In this document: positions 1 to 8,770 of the stretch, one piece after another
How the letters are laid out: every line of letters begins with the position of its first letter
Position numbering within the stretch: the first letter of the stretch is position 1
Source: Actinomyces oris
GTDB taxonomy: Bacteria; Actinomycetota; Actinomycetes; Actinomycetales; Actinomycetaceae
DNA: 42,691 nucleotides
Assembly (NCBI RefSeq): GCF_001929375.1
Contig: NZ_MSGO01000040.1
Location: forward strand, 1-42,691
Direction: 5' to 3'
Notes under the pieces: generated by a model
Seen by the model: the letters and a program-made list of their open reading frames with translations, nothing else
Told to the model about the DNA's origin: nothing
Database searches by the model: none
Made by a program: the position numbers and the translations under genes

Positions 1-1972
1 GGTCGATCGGCAGGCGCGCCAGGCGCCGCCCGATCTCCGTCAGGCGCGGCCCCCTGCGGCCCCGGTCGGGGGCGTCGTCGGACCGGGCCGAGGCGGCCCC
101 GGCCGGCTCGATGGCGCCGATCTCCGTGAGCAGCTGCAGGCCGGAGCGGACCTGGCGGGAGTCCGGGGCGTCCAGGAAGGGGAAGTCCTCCACCGCCCCC
201 AGCCCCAGGGCCGCCATCTGCAGGATGACGCTGGCCAGCGAGGTGCGCAGGATCTCCGGCTCGGTGTACTCCGGGCGCGCCTCGAAGTCGGCTTGCGAGT
301 ACAGGCGGATGGCGATGCCGTCGGCCACGCGCCCGCAGCGGCCCGCCCGCTGGTTGGCGCTGGCCCGGCTGACCGGCTCGATCGGCAGGCGCTGGACCTT
401 GGTGCGGTTGGAGTAGCGGGAGATGCGCGCCAGCCCCGGGTCGATGACGTAACGGATCCCGGGAACGGTCAGTGAGGTCTCGGCCACGTTCGTGGCCAGA
501 ATGATGCGGCGCACCTGGTGGGCCTCGAAGACCCGGTGCTGCTCGGAGGCGCTCAGGCGCGAGTACAGGGGGACGACCTCAATGGCCCCCGGCGTGCGCG
601 AGCGGCCGTCGGGCGTGTATCGCGCCCCCAGGTGGTCGATGAGGGCCGCCTCGGTGTCGCGGATATCGCGCTCACCGGCCAGGAAGATGAGGATGTCACC
701 GCTGGGCTCACCCAGGAGCTCGTCGACGGCGTCGAGGATCCCGGTCACCTGGTCCTTGGGCTCCCCGGACTCGGCGGCCACGGAGGCGGCCCGGCCCCGG
801 CCCTTGCCACGAGCCCCCTGGTTGCGGGGCGTGAGCGCGGTGGGGCCGACGCCGGAGCGGATGGCCTCGCGGCGGGCCCGGGCGGCGGCACGCACCGCCG
901 GGTCGGGGGAGGTCAGAGCCTCCAGCTCGGCCTCGCTCAGCTCACCGGGTCCCGCCGGGCCGGGCCGAGGACCGGCGTCCGTGCCGCTGGTCGGTGAGTT
1001 GCCGGCGCCCTCGGAGGCGGGCGGGGCGTCGTCGGGAGCCAGCGGGCGGTAGCGCACCTCAACGGGGTAGGTGCGCCCGGAGACCTCGATGACCGGGGCG
1101 GGAACGGTGAAGGGCTGCCCGCGGTCGCCGACCTGCTCGCGGCCGAAGTGCTCGGCGAAGCGCTCGGAGTCGATGGTCGCCGAGGTGATGATGACCTTGA
1201 GGTCGGGGCGCTGGGGCAGCAGGCGCGCCAGGTAGCCCAGGATGAAGTCGATGTTGAGGCTGCGCTCATGGGCCTCGTCCACGATGATCGTGTCGTAGCG
1301 GCGCAGCTGAGGGTCGGACTGGATCTCCGCCAGCAGGATGCCGTCGGTCATGAGCTTGACCAGGGTGTTCTCGCCGACCTCCTCGGTGAAACGCACCTGG
1401 TAGCCGACGACGCCGCCCGGCCCGATCGAGGTGCCCAGCTCGGAGGCGATGCGCTCGGCCACGCTGCGCGCGGCAATGCGCCGCGGCTGGGTGTGGCCGA
1501 TCATCCCGGTCACGCCCCGGCCCAGCTCCAGGCAGATCTTGGGCAGCTGGGTGGTCTTGCCGCTGCCGGTCTCACCGGCGACGATGACGACCTGGTGCTC
1601 GCCGATGGCGGCCGCGATCTCCTCGCGGCGGGCGGAGACCGGCAGCTCCTCGGGGTAGACGATCGCCGGGACGGCGGCGGCGCGGGCGGCGAGCTGCTCG
1701 GCGGAGTAGCCCTTCCAGACGCTGCGACGCCGCCCCCCGGACCGGCCCGGGCGCCGGCCCCGGCGCCTGCCAGCATCGCCGCGCGGGGCGCGCCTCCTCT
1801 GCTTGCCCGGTGCACCGCCCCGTGCGGGACCGGCGGCGTGCCCGGCCGGCCCGCCAGGGGACGCCTGCGCGCTCTCGGTGCTGCGCTCGCCGAGGACGCC
1901 GTCCTGCTGGCCGTGGTGCCCACCGGCGTGATCGTCGCCCTGGTTCTGCTTGAGGTGCTCGCCCTGTTCCAT
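1..1972 (-). CDS. hrpA: ATP-dependent RNA helicase HrpA, N-terminal part (3' end outside window)
   Basis: DEAH-box RNA helicase of the HrpA/DHX group; family members unwind RNA and, in E. coli, act on stalled ribosomes. About 657 residues are visible and the frame runs off the left edge, so the gene is partial here, not broken. After a basic Arg/Gly-rich leader (residues 1-85) come Walker [11 protein letters not shown] (K139), DEAH at 232-235, and [14 protein letters not shown] soon after. The helicase C domain follows ([21 protein letters not shown], then QRAGRCGRV). The visible part ends in the family motif RRLARLPID. Between the two RecA lobes lies an extra Ala/Gly/Pro-rich stretch of roughly 80 residues (about 304-385), probably a disordered linker. 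The start is ATG at 1972; an upstream ATG at 1983 is in another frame. It is divergent from the next gene across 108 bp. Confidence 0.93.
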   Translation of the reverse strand, partial: MEQGEHLKQNQGDDHAGGHHGQQDGVLGERSTESAQASPGGPAGHAAGPARGGAPGKQRRRAPRGDAGRRRGRRPGRSGGRRRSVWKGYSAEQLAARAAAVPAIVYPEELPVSARREEIAAAIGEHQVVIVAGETGSGKTTQLPKICLELGRGVTGMIGHTQPRRIAARSVAERIASELGTSIGPGGVVGYQVRFTEEVGENTLVKLMTDGILLAEIQSDPQLRRYDTIIVDEAHERSLNIDFILGYLARLLPQRPDLKVIITSATIDSERFAEHFGREQVGDRGQPFTVPAPVIEVSGRTYPVEVRYRPLAPDDAPPASEGAGNSPTSGTDAGPRPGPAGPGELSEAELEALTSPDPAVRAAARARREAIRSGVGPTALTPRNQGARGKGRGRAASVAAESGEPKDQVTGILDAVDELLGEPSGDILIFLAGERDIRDTEAALIDHLGARYTPDGRSRTPGAIEVVPLYSRLSASEQHRVFEAHQVRRIILATNVAETSLTVPGIRYVIDPGLARISRYSNRTKVQRLPIEPVSRASANQRAGRCGRVADGIAIRLYSQADFEARPEYTEPEILRTSLASVILQMAALGLGAVEDFPFLDAPDSRQVRSGLQLLTEIGAIEPAGAASARSDDAPDRGRRGPRLTEIGRRLARLPID

Positions 1973-2080
1973 AGGTGGCCCATTGTCCCCTATACGCGCG
2001 CCATCGCCCGATCAGCCCGTGCACGGACCCGCCGGCGGAAAGCCGCGCCGGTGGGTGCCCTGCGTGAAATACTCGCCGAT

Positions 2081-3637
2081 ATGACGGATTCTTCCCACTG
2101 GTCAGGTCACGCTTCGGGGCCCTTCTCTCAAGGCGCTGCCGGACCTCAGCCTCCCTACGGTCCACAGGATTCTCAGGCCATGCCAGTGCCCTATGGTCCC
2201 CAGGATGCAGTGGGTTGGCAGAATCCCCCTGGGGCGGGTGGATTCCCCACTCAGCCGGTCATGCAGCAGCAACCTGCCCAGCCTCCGTACCTCCCGGCGG
2301 GGGCGCCCGTGCCCTACCAGGGCGGCCCGGTCTACCCGGCCGCCCCCGGTGCGGGGACGCCCAAGCCCGGACGGCGCACCGCCGTCATCGTGGCGGTCGT
2401 GGTCGTGCTGGTCCTCGCTGTTGCCGGAGGGGGCGCGGCCTACTGGTGGCTGCGTGGCCGAGGCGGGGCTCCGGCTGACCTGACGAAGCCGACATCGGGC
2501 TGGACCAAGGCCTGGGCCAACGGCTACAAGGAGGTCTGGGCCCTCGACGCCCCCAAGAATGAGCCCGGCCCCAAGGGACGTATCTCGATCAAGCACATCG
2601 GCGACTATTTCATCCGGGCGGTCTCCGACGACAGCCAGGCGCATGTCGAGGTGTTCTCTCTGACGAGCAAGACCCCCAAGCTCCTGTGGGAGGAGGACTT
2701 CGACTTCAAGACCGAGTACTACTTCATCGATGTGTGGCAGGGCAAGCTCATTGAGGACGGCGAGCTCGTCGACCTCGGCTCCCAGAAGCACGAGGACGCT
2801 CCCTGGGAGGCGGGGGCCACGATCTCCGTCAACGGAGACAAGGCGATCTCCTGCGAAGGCGCGACGTGCACCATGTGGTCCTCCTCGAAGCAGCGCGTGT
2901 GGCAGAAGAAGCTCCCCTTCGACGATCCCGGCTCCGAGGACGCCACCATCTCGCCCGGCTTCGGCCATGACGCGATCGCTAGCATCTTTCATAGGAGTAG
3001 GAGGGAGACGCAGTACCTGCATATCGACCTCAACACCGGTCAGACGTCCCCGATTGAAGGCGCCTCAATGGACGCCTCACCCACTGCCTTGCAGGACGGC
3101 TGGATGCTCTTCGACTCTCAGCCCTCATCCTCGGGCCGGCCCGATACCGTGACCCTCATCAACCCCGATGGCTCGGTCAAGGAGACCTTCGAGGTAGGCG
3201 TTCCCGACGACTTCACCGACTACCCGTGGTCGCCCCAGGACTTCACCCTCGACCAGGCGCGCGCCTGGCTCAAGAACGGTGACACCTCCTGGGCGCCGTC
3301 GACATACTCGGTCAACAAGGATGACGAGGAGTGCCGGTCCATCACGGTCGCAGGCCAGAGAATCGAGCTCGGCGAGAACAACTCGCTGTCCTTGAAGCTT
3401 CCGAGTGGATGTTTCGGTGTGCCCATCCAGGGCGTCTACCACGCCGGAGACGGGGACATCGGCGTCTTCTCTGAGCGCAAGGGCGACGATGAGACGGTTC
3501 TGCACCTCGTCGACATGTCCACCGGGAAGAGCCCCGAACCGATCTCCCTGGGGAACTGGGGCGGCTACAGCCCCGAGGGCGACTTCCTCATCACCTACGA
3601 GGACAACGGCGCCGTCAAGGCCTACCGCCCGTCCTGA
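2081..3637 (+). CDS. Proline-rich single-pass membrane protein with large extracytoplasmic domain, function unknown
   Basis: 518 residues. A Gln/Pro/Gly-rich cytoplasmic leader (1-97) is followed by Arg-Arg and one membrane helix (about 101-122, Val/Ala-rich). The remaining ~390 residues should lie outside the membrane. That part has repeated Trp/Asp/Gly-rich strands and four cysteines (ISCEGATC, EEC, SGC), and suggests a beta-propeller-like fold, but I recognise no named family. The reading frame continues far upstream, but the upstream part is antisense to hrpA and reads as noise; the ATG at 2081 begins a sensible protein. No Shine-Dalgarno is visible, and AATACT sits 7 bases before the ATG, so the message may be leaderless (inference). 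Convergent with the hydrolase-like gene. Confidence 0.8.
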   Translation: MTDSSHWSGHASGPFSQGAAGPQPPYGPQDSQAMPVPYGPQDAVGWQNPPGAGGFPTQPVMQQQPAQPPYLPAGAPVPYQGGPVYPAAPGAGTPKPGRRTAVIVAVVVVLVLAVAGGGAAYWWLRGRGGAPADLTKPTSGWTKAWANGYKEVWALDAPKNEPGPKGRISIKHIGDYFIRAVSDDSQAHVEVFSLTSKTPKLLWEEDFDFKTEYYFIDVWQGKLIEDGELVDLGSQKHEDAPWEAGATISVNGDKAISCEGATCTMWSSSKQRVWQKKLPFDDPGSEDATISPGFGHDAIASIFHRSRRETQYLHIDLNTGQTSPIEGASMDASPTALQDGWMLFDSQPSSSGRPDTVTLINPDGSVKETFEVGVPDDFTDYPWSPQDFTLDQARAWLKNGDTSWAPSTYSVNKDDEECRSITVAGQRIELGENNSLSLKLPSGCFGVPIQGVYHAGDGDIGVFSERKGDDETVLHLVDMSTGKSPEPISLGNWGGYSPEGDFLITYEDNGAVKAYRPS

Positions 3638-3664
3638 TCCGCCCCGGCCCACCTTCACGGGCGC

Positions 3665-3681
3665 CGACGGCGGTGCCGTCG
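3665..3681. terminator. Short hairpin between convergent genes
   Basis: Arms cgacggc and gccgtcg, a 3-base loop, lying between the convergent stops at 3637 and 3711. There is no T-run, so this is only a possible bidirectional terminator. Confidence 0.35.
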
Positions 3682-3710
3682 CCAACCGGCGCAAGGGGCC
3701 GGGTGGCCGC

Positions 3711-4532
3711 TCAGCGCAGGCGGCGCTGCGCCCACTCCAGGCTCAGGCGGGCGACCTCCTCCTGCGCCTGCTCCAGGGTCTCGGCGTGGACATGGACCAT
3801 CTGACTGGAGTCGGGCAGCAGCGGGAAGCCCTCGGCGGTGGCCTCGGCGGTGTCGGGCAGCTCGTTGGACAGCACCCCGTGCACCATGAGCACCGGCCAG
3901 GGCAGGTCCGCCAGGGTGCGCTGCGGATCCTGCATGGAGAAGTCGGCCAGCGTCTCCTTGGACAGCACGTTCCACTCACGCGAGTTGGGGTTGTCGTCCA
4001 CCAGGCGCGTCAGCCCGTGCTGGGCGAGCTCATCGAGCTGCTCGGGGGAGAAGATCTCCTCCCACAGGATCGACTGCGGCCCCACGATGGCGCCCACGAG
4101 CACCGCCGTGCGCACCTGCTCGGGCCGGGCCAGGAGCGCCGCCGTCGCCCCGAAACCGTTGGCGTGGATCATCTGCCGGGTGAAGCCCAGGCCGGCCAGC
4201 CAGCTGGAGGCCGCCCGCAGGTCCTCGGCCTCACCCGCCAGCGTGATGACGTCGTCGTCGGACTCACCCAGACCGGAGAAGTCCAGGTTGAGCGTGGCCA
4301 GGCCCGCCTCGCGGTAGCGGGCGCCGATCCAGTCCAGGCGCCCGCCCTGACCGTGACGGTCGGTGAGGAAGTCGTGCGCCAGCAGGACCACGCCCTCAGG
4401 CCGCGTCTGCGGGCGCGTGGCCTCCTCCGACGTCGTAGAAACCTCCAGATCGATGGGGGCGGAACCGGCGGGCAGCCGGAGGGTACCGGCCAGGGTGATC
4501 CCGCGTGGGGTATCGATGCGGACGTCGTTCAT
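3711..4532 (-). CDS. Alpha/beta-hydrolase-fold protein with missing nucleophile
   Basis: 273 residues, cytoplasmic, with the layout of a serine hydrolase of the dienelactone/prolyl-oligopeptidase-like type: an oxyanion-region LAHDF (51-55), LNLDFSGLGES (81-91), a nucleophile-elbow segment IHANGFGATAAL (122-133), and a late VLMVHG strand. In the family the elbow is G-x-S-x-G; here it reads A-N-G-F-G, so Gly126 replaces the serine. The usual late acid after the VHG strand is not obvious either. It is therefore probably catalytically inactive as a classical serine hydrolase, or it has another role. The frame is intact with normal codon use, which argues against random decay. It stands alone between opposite-facing genes. 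Confidence 0.8.
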   Translation of the reverse strand: MNDVRIDTPRGITLAGTLRLPAGSAPIDLEVSTTSEEATRPQTRPEGVVLLAHDFLTDRHGQGGRLDWIGARYREAGLATLNLDFSGLGESDDDVITLAGEAEDLRAASSWLAGLGFTRQMIHANGFGATAALLARPEQVRTAVLVGAIVGPQSILWEEIFSPEQLDELAQHGLTRLVDDNPNSREWNVLSKETLADFSMQDPQRTLADLPWPVLMVHGVLSNELPDTAEATAEGFPLLPDSSQMVHVHAETLEQAQEEVARLSLEWAQRRLR

Positions 4533-4808
4533 GGGGTCAACCTAAGGCAGAAAATAGGGATGGGCATGGGGGATGCATCGGTAGTTCTCCCAATTGCGCT
4601 TCCAGCGTGACGGGGGCGTCGAAACCGCTGGTGGCCGCCAGTACTGTGGATAACAACGAACCGTGAGGATCCTCCGGCAACGGTGGAACCCGGACCGGGG
4701 ACCAAGGACCGAGGAGGATGCGAGGCCGGGCGGGCACCCCGAGTCGCACGGGGCACCCACCCGGCCTCAGTCGCCGTCGGGCGGGTAGGGACTGGCGGCG
4801 CTGTCGAG

Positions 4809-5729
4809 CTACTCGGGAAGCGGCACCGCACGGACCGTCTCGACGGCGCGGCGCACCAGGGCCTCATCGGTGCGCTGAGGCTCGTCGGGGGCCAGCCCCT
4901 CGCGGGGGCAGCGCATGTGGACCTCGCGCACGCCGGTGGACTCCACCAGGTCGACCAGGCCGTCGGGGCGCACGGCCCCGGCCGCGACCACGGTCGGCCC
5001 GCCACTGGCCACCAGCCCGGCGATCACCGAGGCGCCGTCGGCCGCGGTCTGGGCCGCCCCGCTGGTCAGGACGTAGCGCACGCCGAGTCCCTCCAGGTCC
5101 CCGTAGGCCTCGACGGTGTCGCGGCACTGGTCGAAGGCCCGGTGGAAGGTGAGCGGGGCGCCGTTGGCCATGTCGACCAGCAGGCGCACGAGGCCGCGGT
5201 CAATGGTGCCGTCCTCGGTCAGGGCGCCGACGACGAAGCCCAGGTCCACGGCCGGCGGCAGCGTGGTGCGCCCCCCGCCCGTGGCCTGGGGGCGGGTGAA
5301 CTCGGCCATCTCCAGGGCCAGGGTGGCGATGCGCCGCACGTCGGCGATCATGGCCCGGCCCTCATCGGCGTCGTAGACGAAGGACCCGCCCCGGGGACGG
5401 ATGAGGATCCGCAGGCCGAAGGGGGCGGCGGCCTCGGGCTTGTCCGCCCAGTGGGCGCCGGCCTGGGCGCGGCGCTGCTCGACCTGCTCGGCGGCGGCGA
5501 AGACGGCCGCCTCAATGGTGCCGATCGAGGGGGTGGTGCCGGCGGCGGTGAGGTTCGCGCCCAGCTCTGCCCGGTCGGCCCCGGCCCGTGCCGAGATCCT
5601 CACGCCCTCGACGTCCTCGACGCAGGTCTCCAGGACGACGTGGGAGGGGTGGCGCCAGGCGGGGACGGGAGCGGTGATCGTGTGCTGGCGCAGCGACGGT
5701 GCTGAGCCGGTGAGCCTCATTGCATTCAT
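4809..5729 (-). CDS. cutC: CutC-family protein
   Basis: 306 residues of the CutC TIM-barrel family, historically tied to copper homeostasis; its biochemical role is unsettled. Visible family blocks are LETCVEDVEG, AGADRAELGANLTAAGTTPS, ILIRPRGGSFVYDADE, LTFHRAFDQCRD and YVLTSGAAQTAADG. It is longer than the ~250-residue E. coli protein because of an N-terminal extension (about 30 residues) and an insertion around residues 150-165. The start is ATG at 5729; ATG at 5720 is an alternative. It follows the CDF metal transporter gene on the same strand (58 bp gap), and the gap holds three short palindromes. The pairing suggests a small metal-handling unit, by inference. Confidence 0.88.
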   Translation of the reverse strand: MNAMRLTGSAPSLRQHTITAPVPAWRHPSHVVLETCVEDVEGVRISARAGADRAELGANLTAAGTTPSIGTIEAAVFAAAEQVEQRRAQAGAHWADKPEAAAPFGLRILIRPRGGSFVYDADEGRAMIADVRRIATLALEMAEFTRPQATGGGRTTLPPAVDLGFVVGALTEDGTIDRGLVRLLVDMANGAPLTFHRAFDQCRDTVEAYGDLEGLGVRYVLTSGAAQTAADGASVIAGLVASGGPTVVAAGAVRPDGLVDLVESTGVREVHMRCPREGLAPDEPQRTDEALVRRAVETVRAVPLPE

Positions 5730-5740
5730 GGGGCTGAGTC

Positions 5741-5779
5741 TGACATGTCATCACGTTGATGAAAACCGAGTTGACGTCA
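5741..5779 (-). promoter_or_regulatory. Cluster of three palindromes upstream of cutC
   Basis: TGACATGTCA (5741-5750), TCATCACGTTGATGA (5748-5762, 6-base arms around CGT) and TGACGTCA (5772-5779) lie back to back just upstream of the cutC start and after the CDF gene's stop. Two are perfect; the middle one is perfect apart from its centre. They look like regulator binding sites, possibly metal-responsive; no known box is matched with confidence. Confidence 0.4.
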
Positions 5780-5786
5780 GATGTCC

Positions 5787-6701
5787 TCAGATGTCCTCCA
5801 GGTCCTCATAGGACTTGGGGTCCTCGATGGGCTCCAGGTGCGCCGAGATGCGCAGGCTGGTGTCGGCCGCGATGAGCTCGTCGATGAGCTGCTCGGTGAA
5901 GTCGTGCCCCTTCTTGACGCTCCAGGCCGCCGGAACCAGCACGTGCAGCTCCATGAAGCGCCGGTTGCCGGCCTCGCGCACCCGCACCGCGTGGAAGTCG
6001 ATCATGCCCGCCTGGCGGTGGCGCGCCAGAACCTCCTCCACGCCCTGGAGCACCTCGGTGGACGGGGCGATGTCCATGAGGCCGCCCACCGAGTCGCGGA
6101 TGAGCGTGAAGCCGGCCCACATGATGTTGAGCCCGGCTCCCAGGGCGACGACGGCGTCGAGCACGGCCGAGCCGAAGACGGCCACCAGCGCCACCCCGAC
6201 CAGGACCGCGGCGGAGGTGACGACGTCGGTGGCCAGGTGCTTGGCATCGGCCACCAGGGTCATGGAGCGCTCGCGGCGCCCGGCCCGGTAGAGCGCCCAC
6301 GCCACTGCGCCGTTGAGGAGGGAGGCGATGACCGAGACCACCAGGCCCACCCCCAGCTGCTCGGGCATCTGGGGGGTGATGAGGCGCTCGATGGCGGAGA
6401 TGATGATGAAGGCGGCGGCCACGAAGATCATGACGCCCTCGACGACGGCCGAGAAGTACTCGGCCTTGGAGTGCCCGAACTGGTGGTCGGCGTCGGCGGG
6501 CTTGGCCGCGATCTTCAGCACGATGAGGGCGACGACGGCGGCGACGAGGTTGACCACGGACTCGGCGGCGTCGGAGAGCAGACCCACTGAGCCGGTCATC
6601 CAGGCCGCGGTCCCCTTGAGCGCGATCGTGGCCAGTGCGGCACCGATGGACAGCCAGGCGTAGCGGCTCAGGTCCTTGGGGGGCGAGTAGCGGGAGGACA
6701 C
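5787..6701 (-). CDS. Cation diffusion facilitator (CDF) family metal transporter
   Basis: About 304 residues; proton-driven efflux of divalent metal (Zn, Fe or Mn type) across the inner membrane. Six membrane helices followed by a cytoplasmic ferredoxin-like tail (IDFHAVRVREAG...RFMELHVLVP). The helix-5 metal site D152-x2-H155-x3-D159 (VADAKHLATDV) is intact. In helix 2 the positions that are D-x3-D in YiiP read E47-S-V-V-N51. QFGHSKAEYFSAVVEG is the CDF signature after helix 2. I choose GTG at 6701: the open frame runs to an ATG at 6893, but that adds 64 Arg/Pro-rich residues unlike any CDF start. It is divergent from the TRIC-like gene, with 197 bp between them. Confidence 0.88.
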   Translation of the reverse strand: MSSRYSPPKDLSRYAWLSIGAALATIALKGTAAWMTGSVGLLSDAAESVVNLVAAVVALIVLKIAAKPADADHQFGHSKAEYFSAVVEGVMIFVAAAFIIISAIERLITPQMPEQLGVGLVVSVIASLLNGAVAWALYRAGRRERSMTLVADAKHLATDVVTSAAVLVGVALVAVFGSAVLDAVVALGAGLNIMWAGFTLIRDSVGGLMDIAPSTEVLQGVEEVLARHRQAGMIDFHAVRVREAGNRRFMELHVLVPAAWSVKKGHDFTEQLIDELIAADTSLRISAHLEPIEDPKSYEDLEDI

Positions 6702-6898
6702 GCCCCGATCATGGCGTGGGCCGGCATGCCCTGACCACCTGAGGTTTCGTATCGCCGCAACGCGCGATCCGCGACGGCCGGGTGCCCGCCCCGCGCTGCG
6801 TCGTGGGTTAAGGTGCCGGGTAGCGGCGGGCTGCCGGGCCGGCACCGGGGTCGACGGCGGGACGCCACCATGACAGGAGCGAAAGGCGGGCAACCGGG

Positions 6899-7708
6899 GT
6901 GCTGGACGTCTCTTCCCTCACGCTTCACATGCCGGCCTCCCTCACCGACACCTTCCGGCTGCTGGACCTGTGCGGGGTCCTGCTCAACGGGATCCTGGGC
7001 GGGCTCATCGCCCGGCGCAAGAACTTCGACCTGGTGGGCTTCGTCGTCCTGGCCATGCTCACGGCCACCGCCGGCGGCATCCTGCGCGACGTCATGATCC
7101 AGGCCGGCCCGCCCTTCGCCCTGACCGACCCCTACTACCTCTACACGGCCTGCCTGGGGGCGACGGTGGCCTGGTTCGTGCCGCTGACCTCGCGGCCCAC
7201 CCGGCGCCTGCTCGTGGTGGCCGACGCCGTCATCCTAGGCTGCTGGGCCGCCACCGGGGCCTCGAAGGCCCTCACCCACGGGCTCGGAGTCATGCCGGCG
7301 CTGCTGCTGGGCTGCCTCACGGCGATCGGCGGCTCCATGATCCGCGACGTCGCGGTGGGGGAGACCCCGGCCGTCTTCGGCGGCAACAAGCTCTACGCGA
7401 TCCCGGCGCTCATCGCCGCCGGCACCCAGGTCGTGGCCGTCAAGGCGGGGGTGGCTGACGCGCACGCCATGCTCGTGTCCACCGTGGTCGGTTCGGGCCT
7501 GTGCGTGCTCGCCTACTGGCGCTCCTGGCAGCTGCCGGTCATCTCCGACAGGGAGCGGCGCCGGGCCGGGCGGCGCGAGGCGAGCGGCGCGCTGGTGGGC
7601 TGGCGCCGCTCGCTCATGATGGGGCCGCTCAAGGCCCCCTCCTGGCGCGGCCGCGGCGGGCGGACCACGCAGGAGGGCGCACCCTCCCAGCAGCCCGAGC
7701 AGGGCTAG
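6899..7708 (+). CDS. TRIC-like (UPF0126/YicG) membrane protein
   Basis: 269 residues, about seven membrane helices in two repeats, each ending in a Gly-Gly...Arg-Asp motif: TAGGILRDVMI in the first and AIGGSMIRDVAVG in the second. This duplicated layout is that of the bacterial TRIC/UPF0126 family, trimeric monovalent-cation channels. The tail (about 215-269) is Arg/Gly-rich and cytoplasmic. The start is GTG at 6899; an ATG at 6929 is the alternative and would shorten the first helix lead-in. A TAAGGT hexamer at 6809-6814 could be its -10 element. It converges on the next gene with 33 bp between stops. Confidence 0.87.
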   Translation: MLDVSSLTLHMPASLTDTFRLLDLCGVLLNGILGGLIARRKNFDLVGFVVLAMLTATAGGILRDVMIQAGPPFALTDPYYLYTACLGATVAWFVPLTSRPTRRLLVVADAVILGCWAATGASKALTHGLGVMPALLLGCLTAIGGSMIRDVAVGETPAVFGGNKLYAIPALIAAGTQVVAVKAGVADAHAMLVSTVVGSGLCVLAYWRSWQLPVISDRERRRAGRREASGALVGWRRSLMMGPLKAPSWRGRGGRTTQEGAPSQQPEQG

Positions 7709-7741
7709 GAGCTGCCGGGCTCAGCCGGCCTCAAGCCGACT

Positions 7742-8059
7742 TCAGGAACTCTCGCCGACCGGGCGCACACTGGCCTGCCCGGCGTCGACGGGCTGGGACT
7801 GGGTGCCGCCCTTGTTCGAGGGCGCCCCGAAGAGCCGCTCCTTGACGGCGTCGGCGACCTTCTCGGTGACGGCCTCGCCCTGGGCGCGCACGGCCTGCTT
7901 GACGTGGCTGGAGGCGGCGTCGACCCGGGTGCGCACGAAGGGCTGCTCGGCGACCTTGGAGGCCGCGGTCTTGATGCGCTCGTACTGGGCGCGCCCCGCG
8001 CGGGTCCCGAGCACGTATCCCGCGCCGAGTCCGAGGATGAAGGGGATCTTGCCGGCCAT
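7742..8059 (-). CDS. Small membrane-anchored protein with N-terminal Gly-rich helix
   Basis: 105 residues: MAGKIPFILGLGAGYVLGTRAG forms one short Gly-rich membrane segment, followed by a basic, amphipathic Ala/Lys/Glu-rich tail (about 24-90). This layout is common in actinobacterial YtxH-like stress or envelope proteins; the function is unknown. The frame is open to 8107, but the start at 8059 has AGGAG five bases upstream and the extra 16 residues are unremarkable. Confidence 0.75.
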   Translation of the reverse strand: MAGKIPFILGLGAGYVLGTRAGRAQYERIKTAASKVAEQPFVRTRVDAASSHVKQAVRAQGEAVTEKVADAVKERLFGAPSNKGGTQSQPVDAGQASVRPVGESS

Positions 8060-8218
8060 ATCGTCTCCTGAGCTTGACGGAAGCACTGCTTGGTGCGCCA
8101 TCACCATACCGGCCGTGGGCCGGGGCGACTGACGTGAAGGGGGCTCGGGGGCCGCGTGATCGCCCTCAGCGTCACGCGCGGGGCCACTGCGGGTCTACGA
8201 CGGTCCTCACCCCCGGAA

Positions 8219-8530
8219 TCACACGGTTTTCTCCGAGGAGTCGCCGGTGGAGGGAGCCGAGCCCGCCGCAGGGTCCTGGGCGCTGGTGCCGTGGGTGCTC
8301 GGCTGGGAGACGATCAGGCCGTCCGGCGTGACGGTGGTGATGTAGGAGCGTCCGCCCAGGATGACGCCGAGCGTCACCAGCAGCCCGGTGCCCAGGAGGG
8401 TGGCCACCTGCAGCACGTTGAGGTCGGCCAGGATCGCGTGGCGGCGCAGCGACGCCGCCGTCGACGCGGTGGAGCCGGTCCGGCCGGTCGGCTCTGTCGG
8501 GCAGGCGGAGTCTGTGGAGAAGGGGGACAT
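8219..8530 (-). CDS. Small single-pass membrane protein, unknown
   Basis: 103 residues with a Thr/Ser/Pro-rich start, one clear membrane helix (about 40-60, LQVATLLGTGLLVTLGVILGG) and a short tail containing YITTVTPDGLIVSQPS. No family is recognised. The strong AGGAGG six bases before the ATG, together with the helix, is the main reason to accept this frame over a longer overlapping frame (8172-8711) with no protein-like pattern. The next gene upstream on this strand is 240 bp away, and I see nothing else in that gap. Confidence 0.65.
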   Translation of the reverse strand: MSPFSTDSACPTEPTGRTGSTASTAASLRRHAILADLNVLQVATLLGTGLLVTLGVILGGRSYITTVTPDGLIVSQPSTHGTSAQDPAAGSAPSTGDSSEKTV

Positions 8531-8770
8531 GTGCTACCTCCTGTTCGATGGGGATGGGAACGGGGGCGTTCGCCCCGGTGAACCCAGGTAACTGCTGGGG
8601 ACTGTTGGCCTGGTAAGGCGGGCCTGTGCTGTCCCTGTGAACCGGGTGGGCCATGGGCCGATCCGCATGCTGGCGGGGATCGACGCCGGTGGAGGGGCCT
8701 GCGTGAGACATGCCGCATGGAGGGGCGGCTGAGAATCGCCCCGCCCTCGGCGGTGGTCGCCGTGAGGCCG

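Noticed and set aside
1148-2080. Very long plus-strand open frame opposite hrpA, continuous with the membrane protein gene
   Set aside because: Its translation is the antisense of hrpA (Gly/Leu/Asp-rich without motifs); the real protein starts at 2081.
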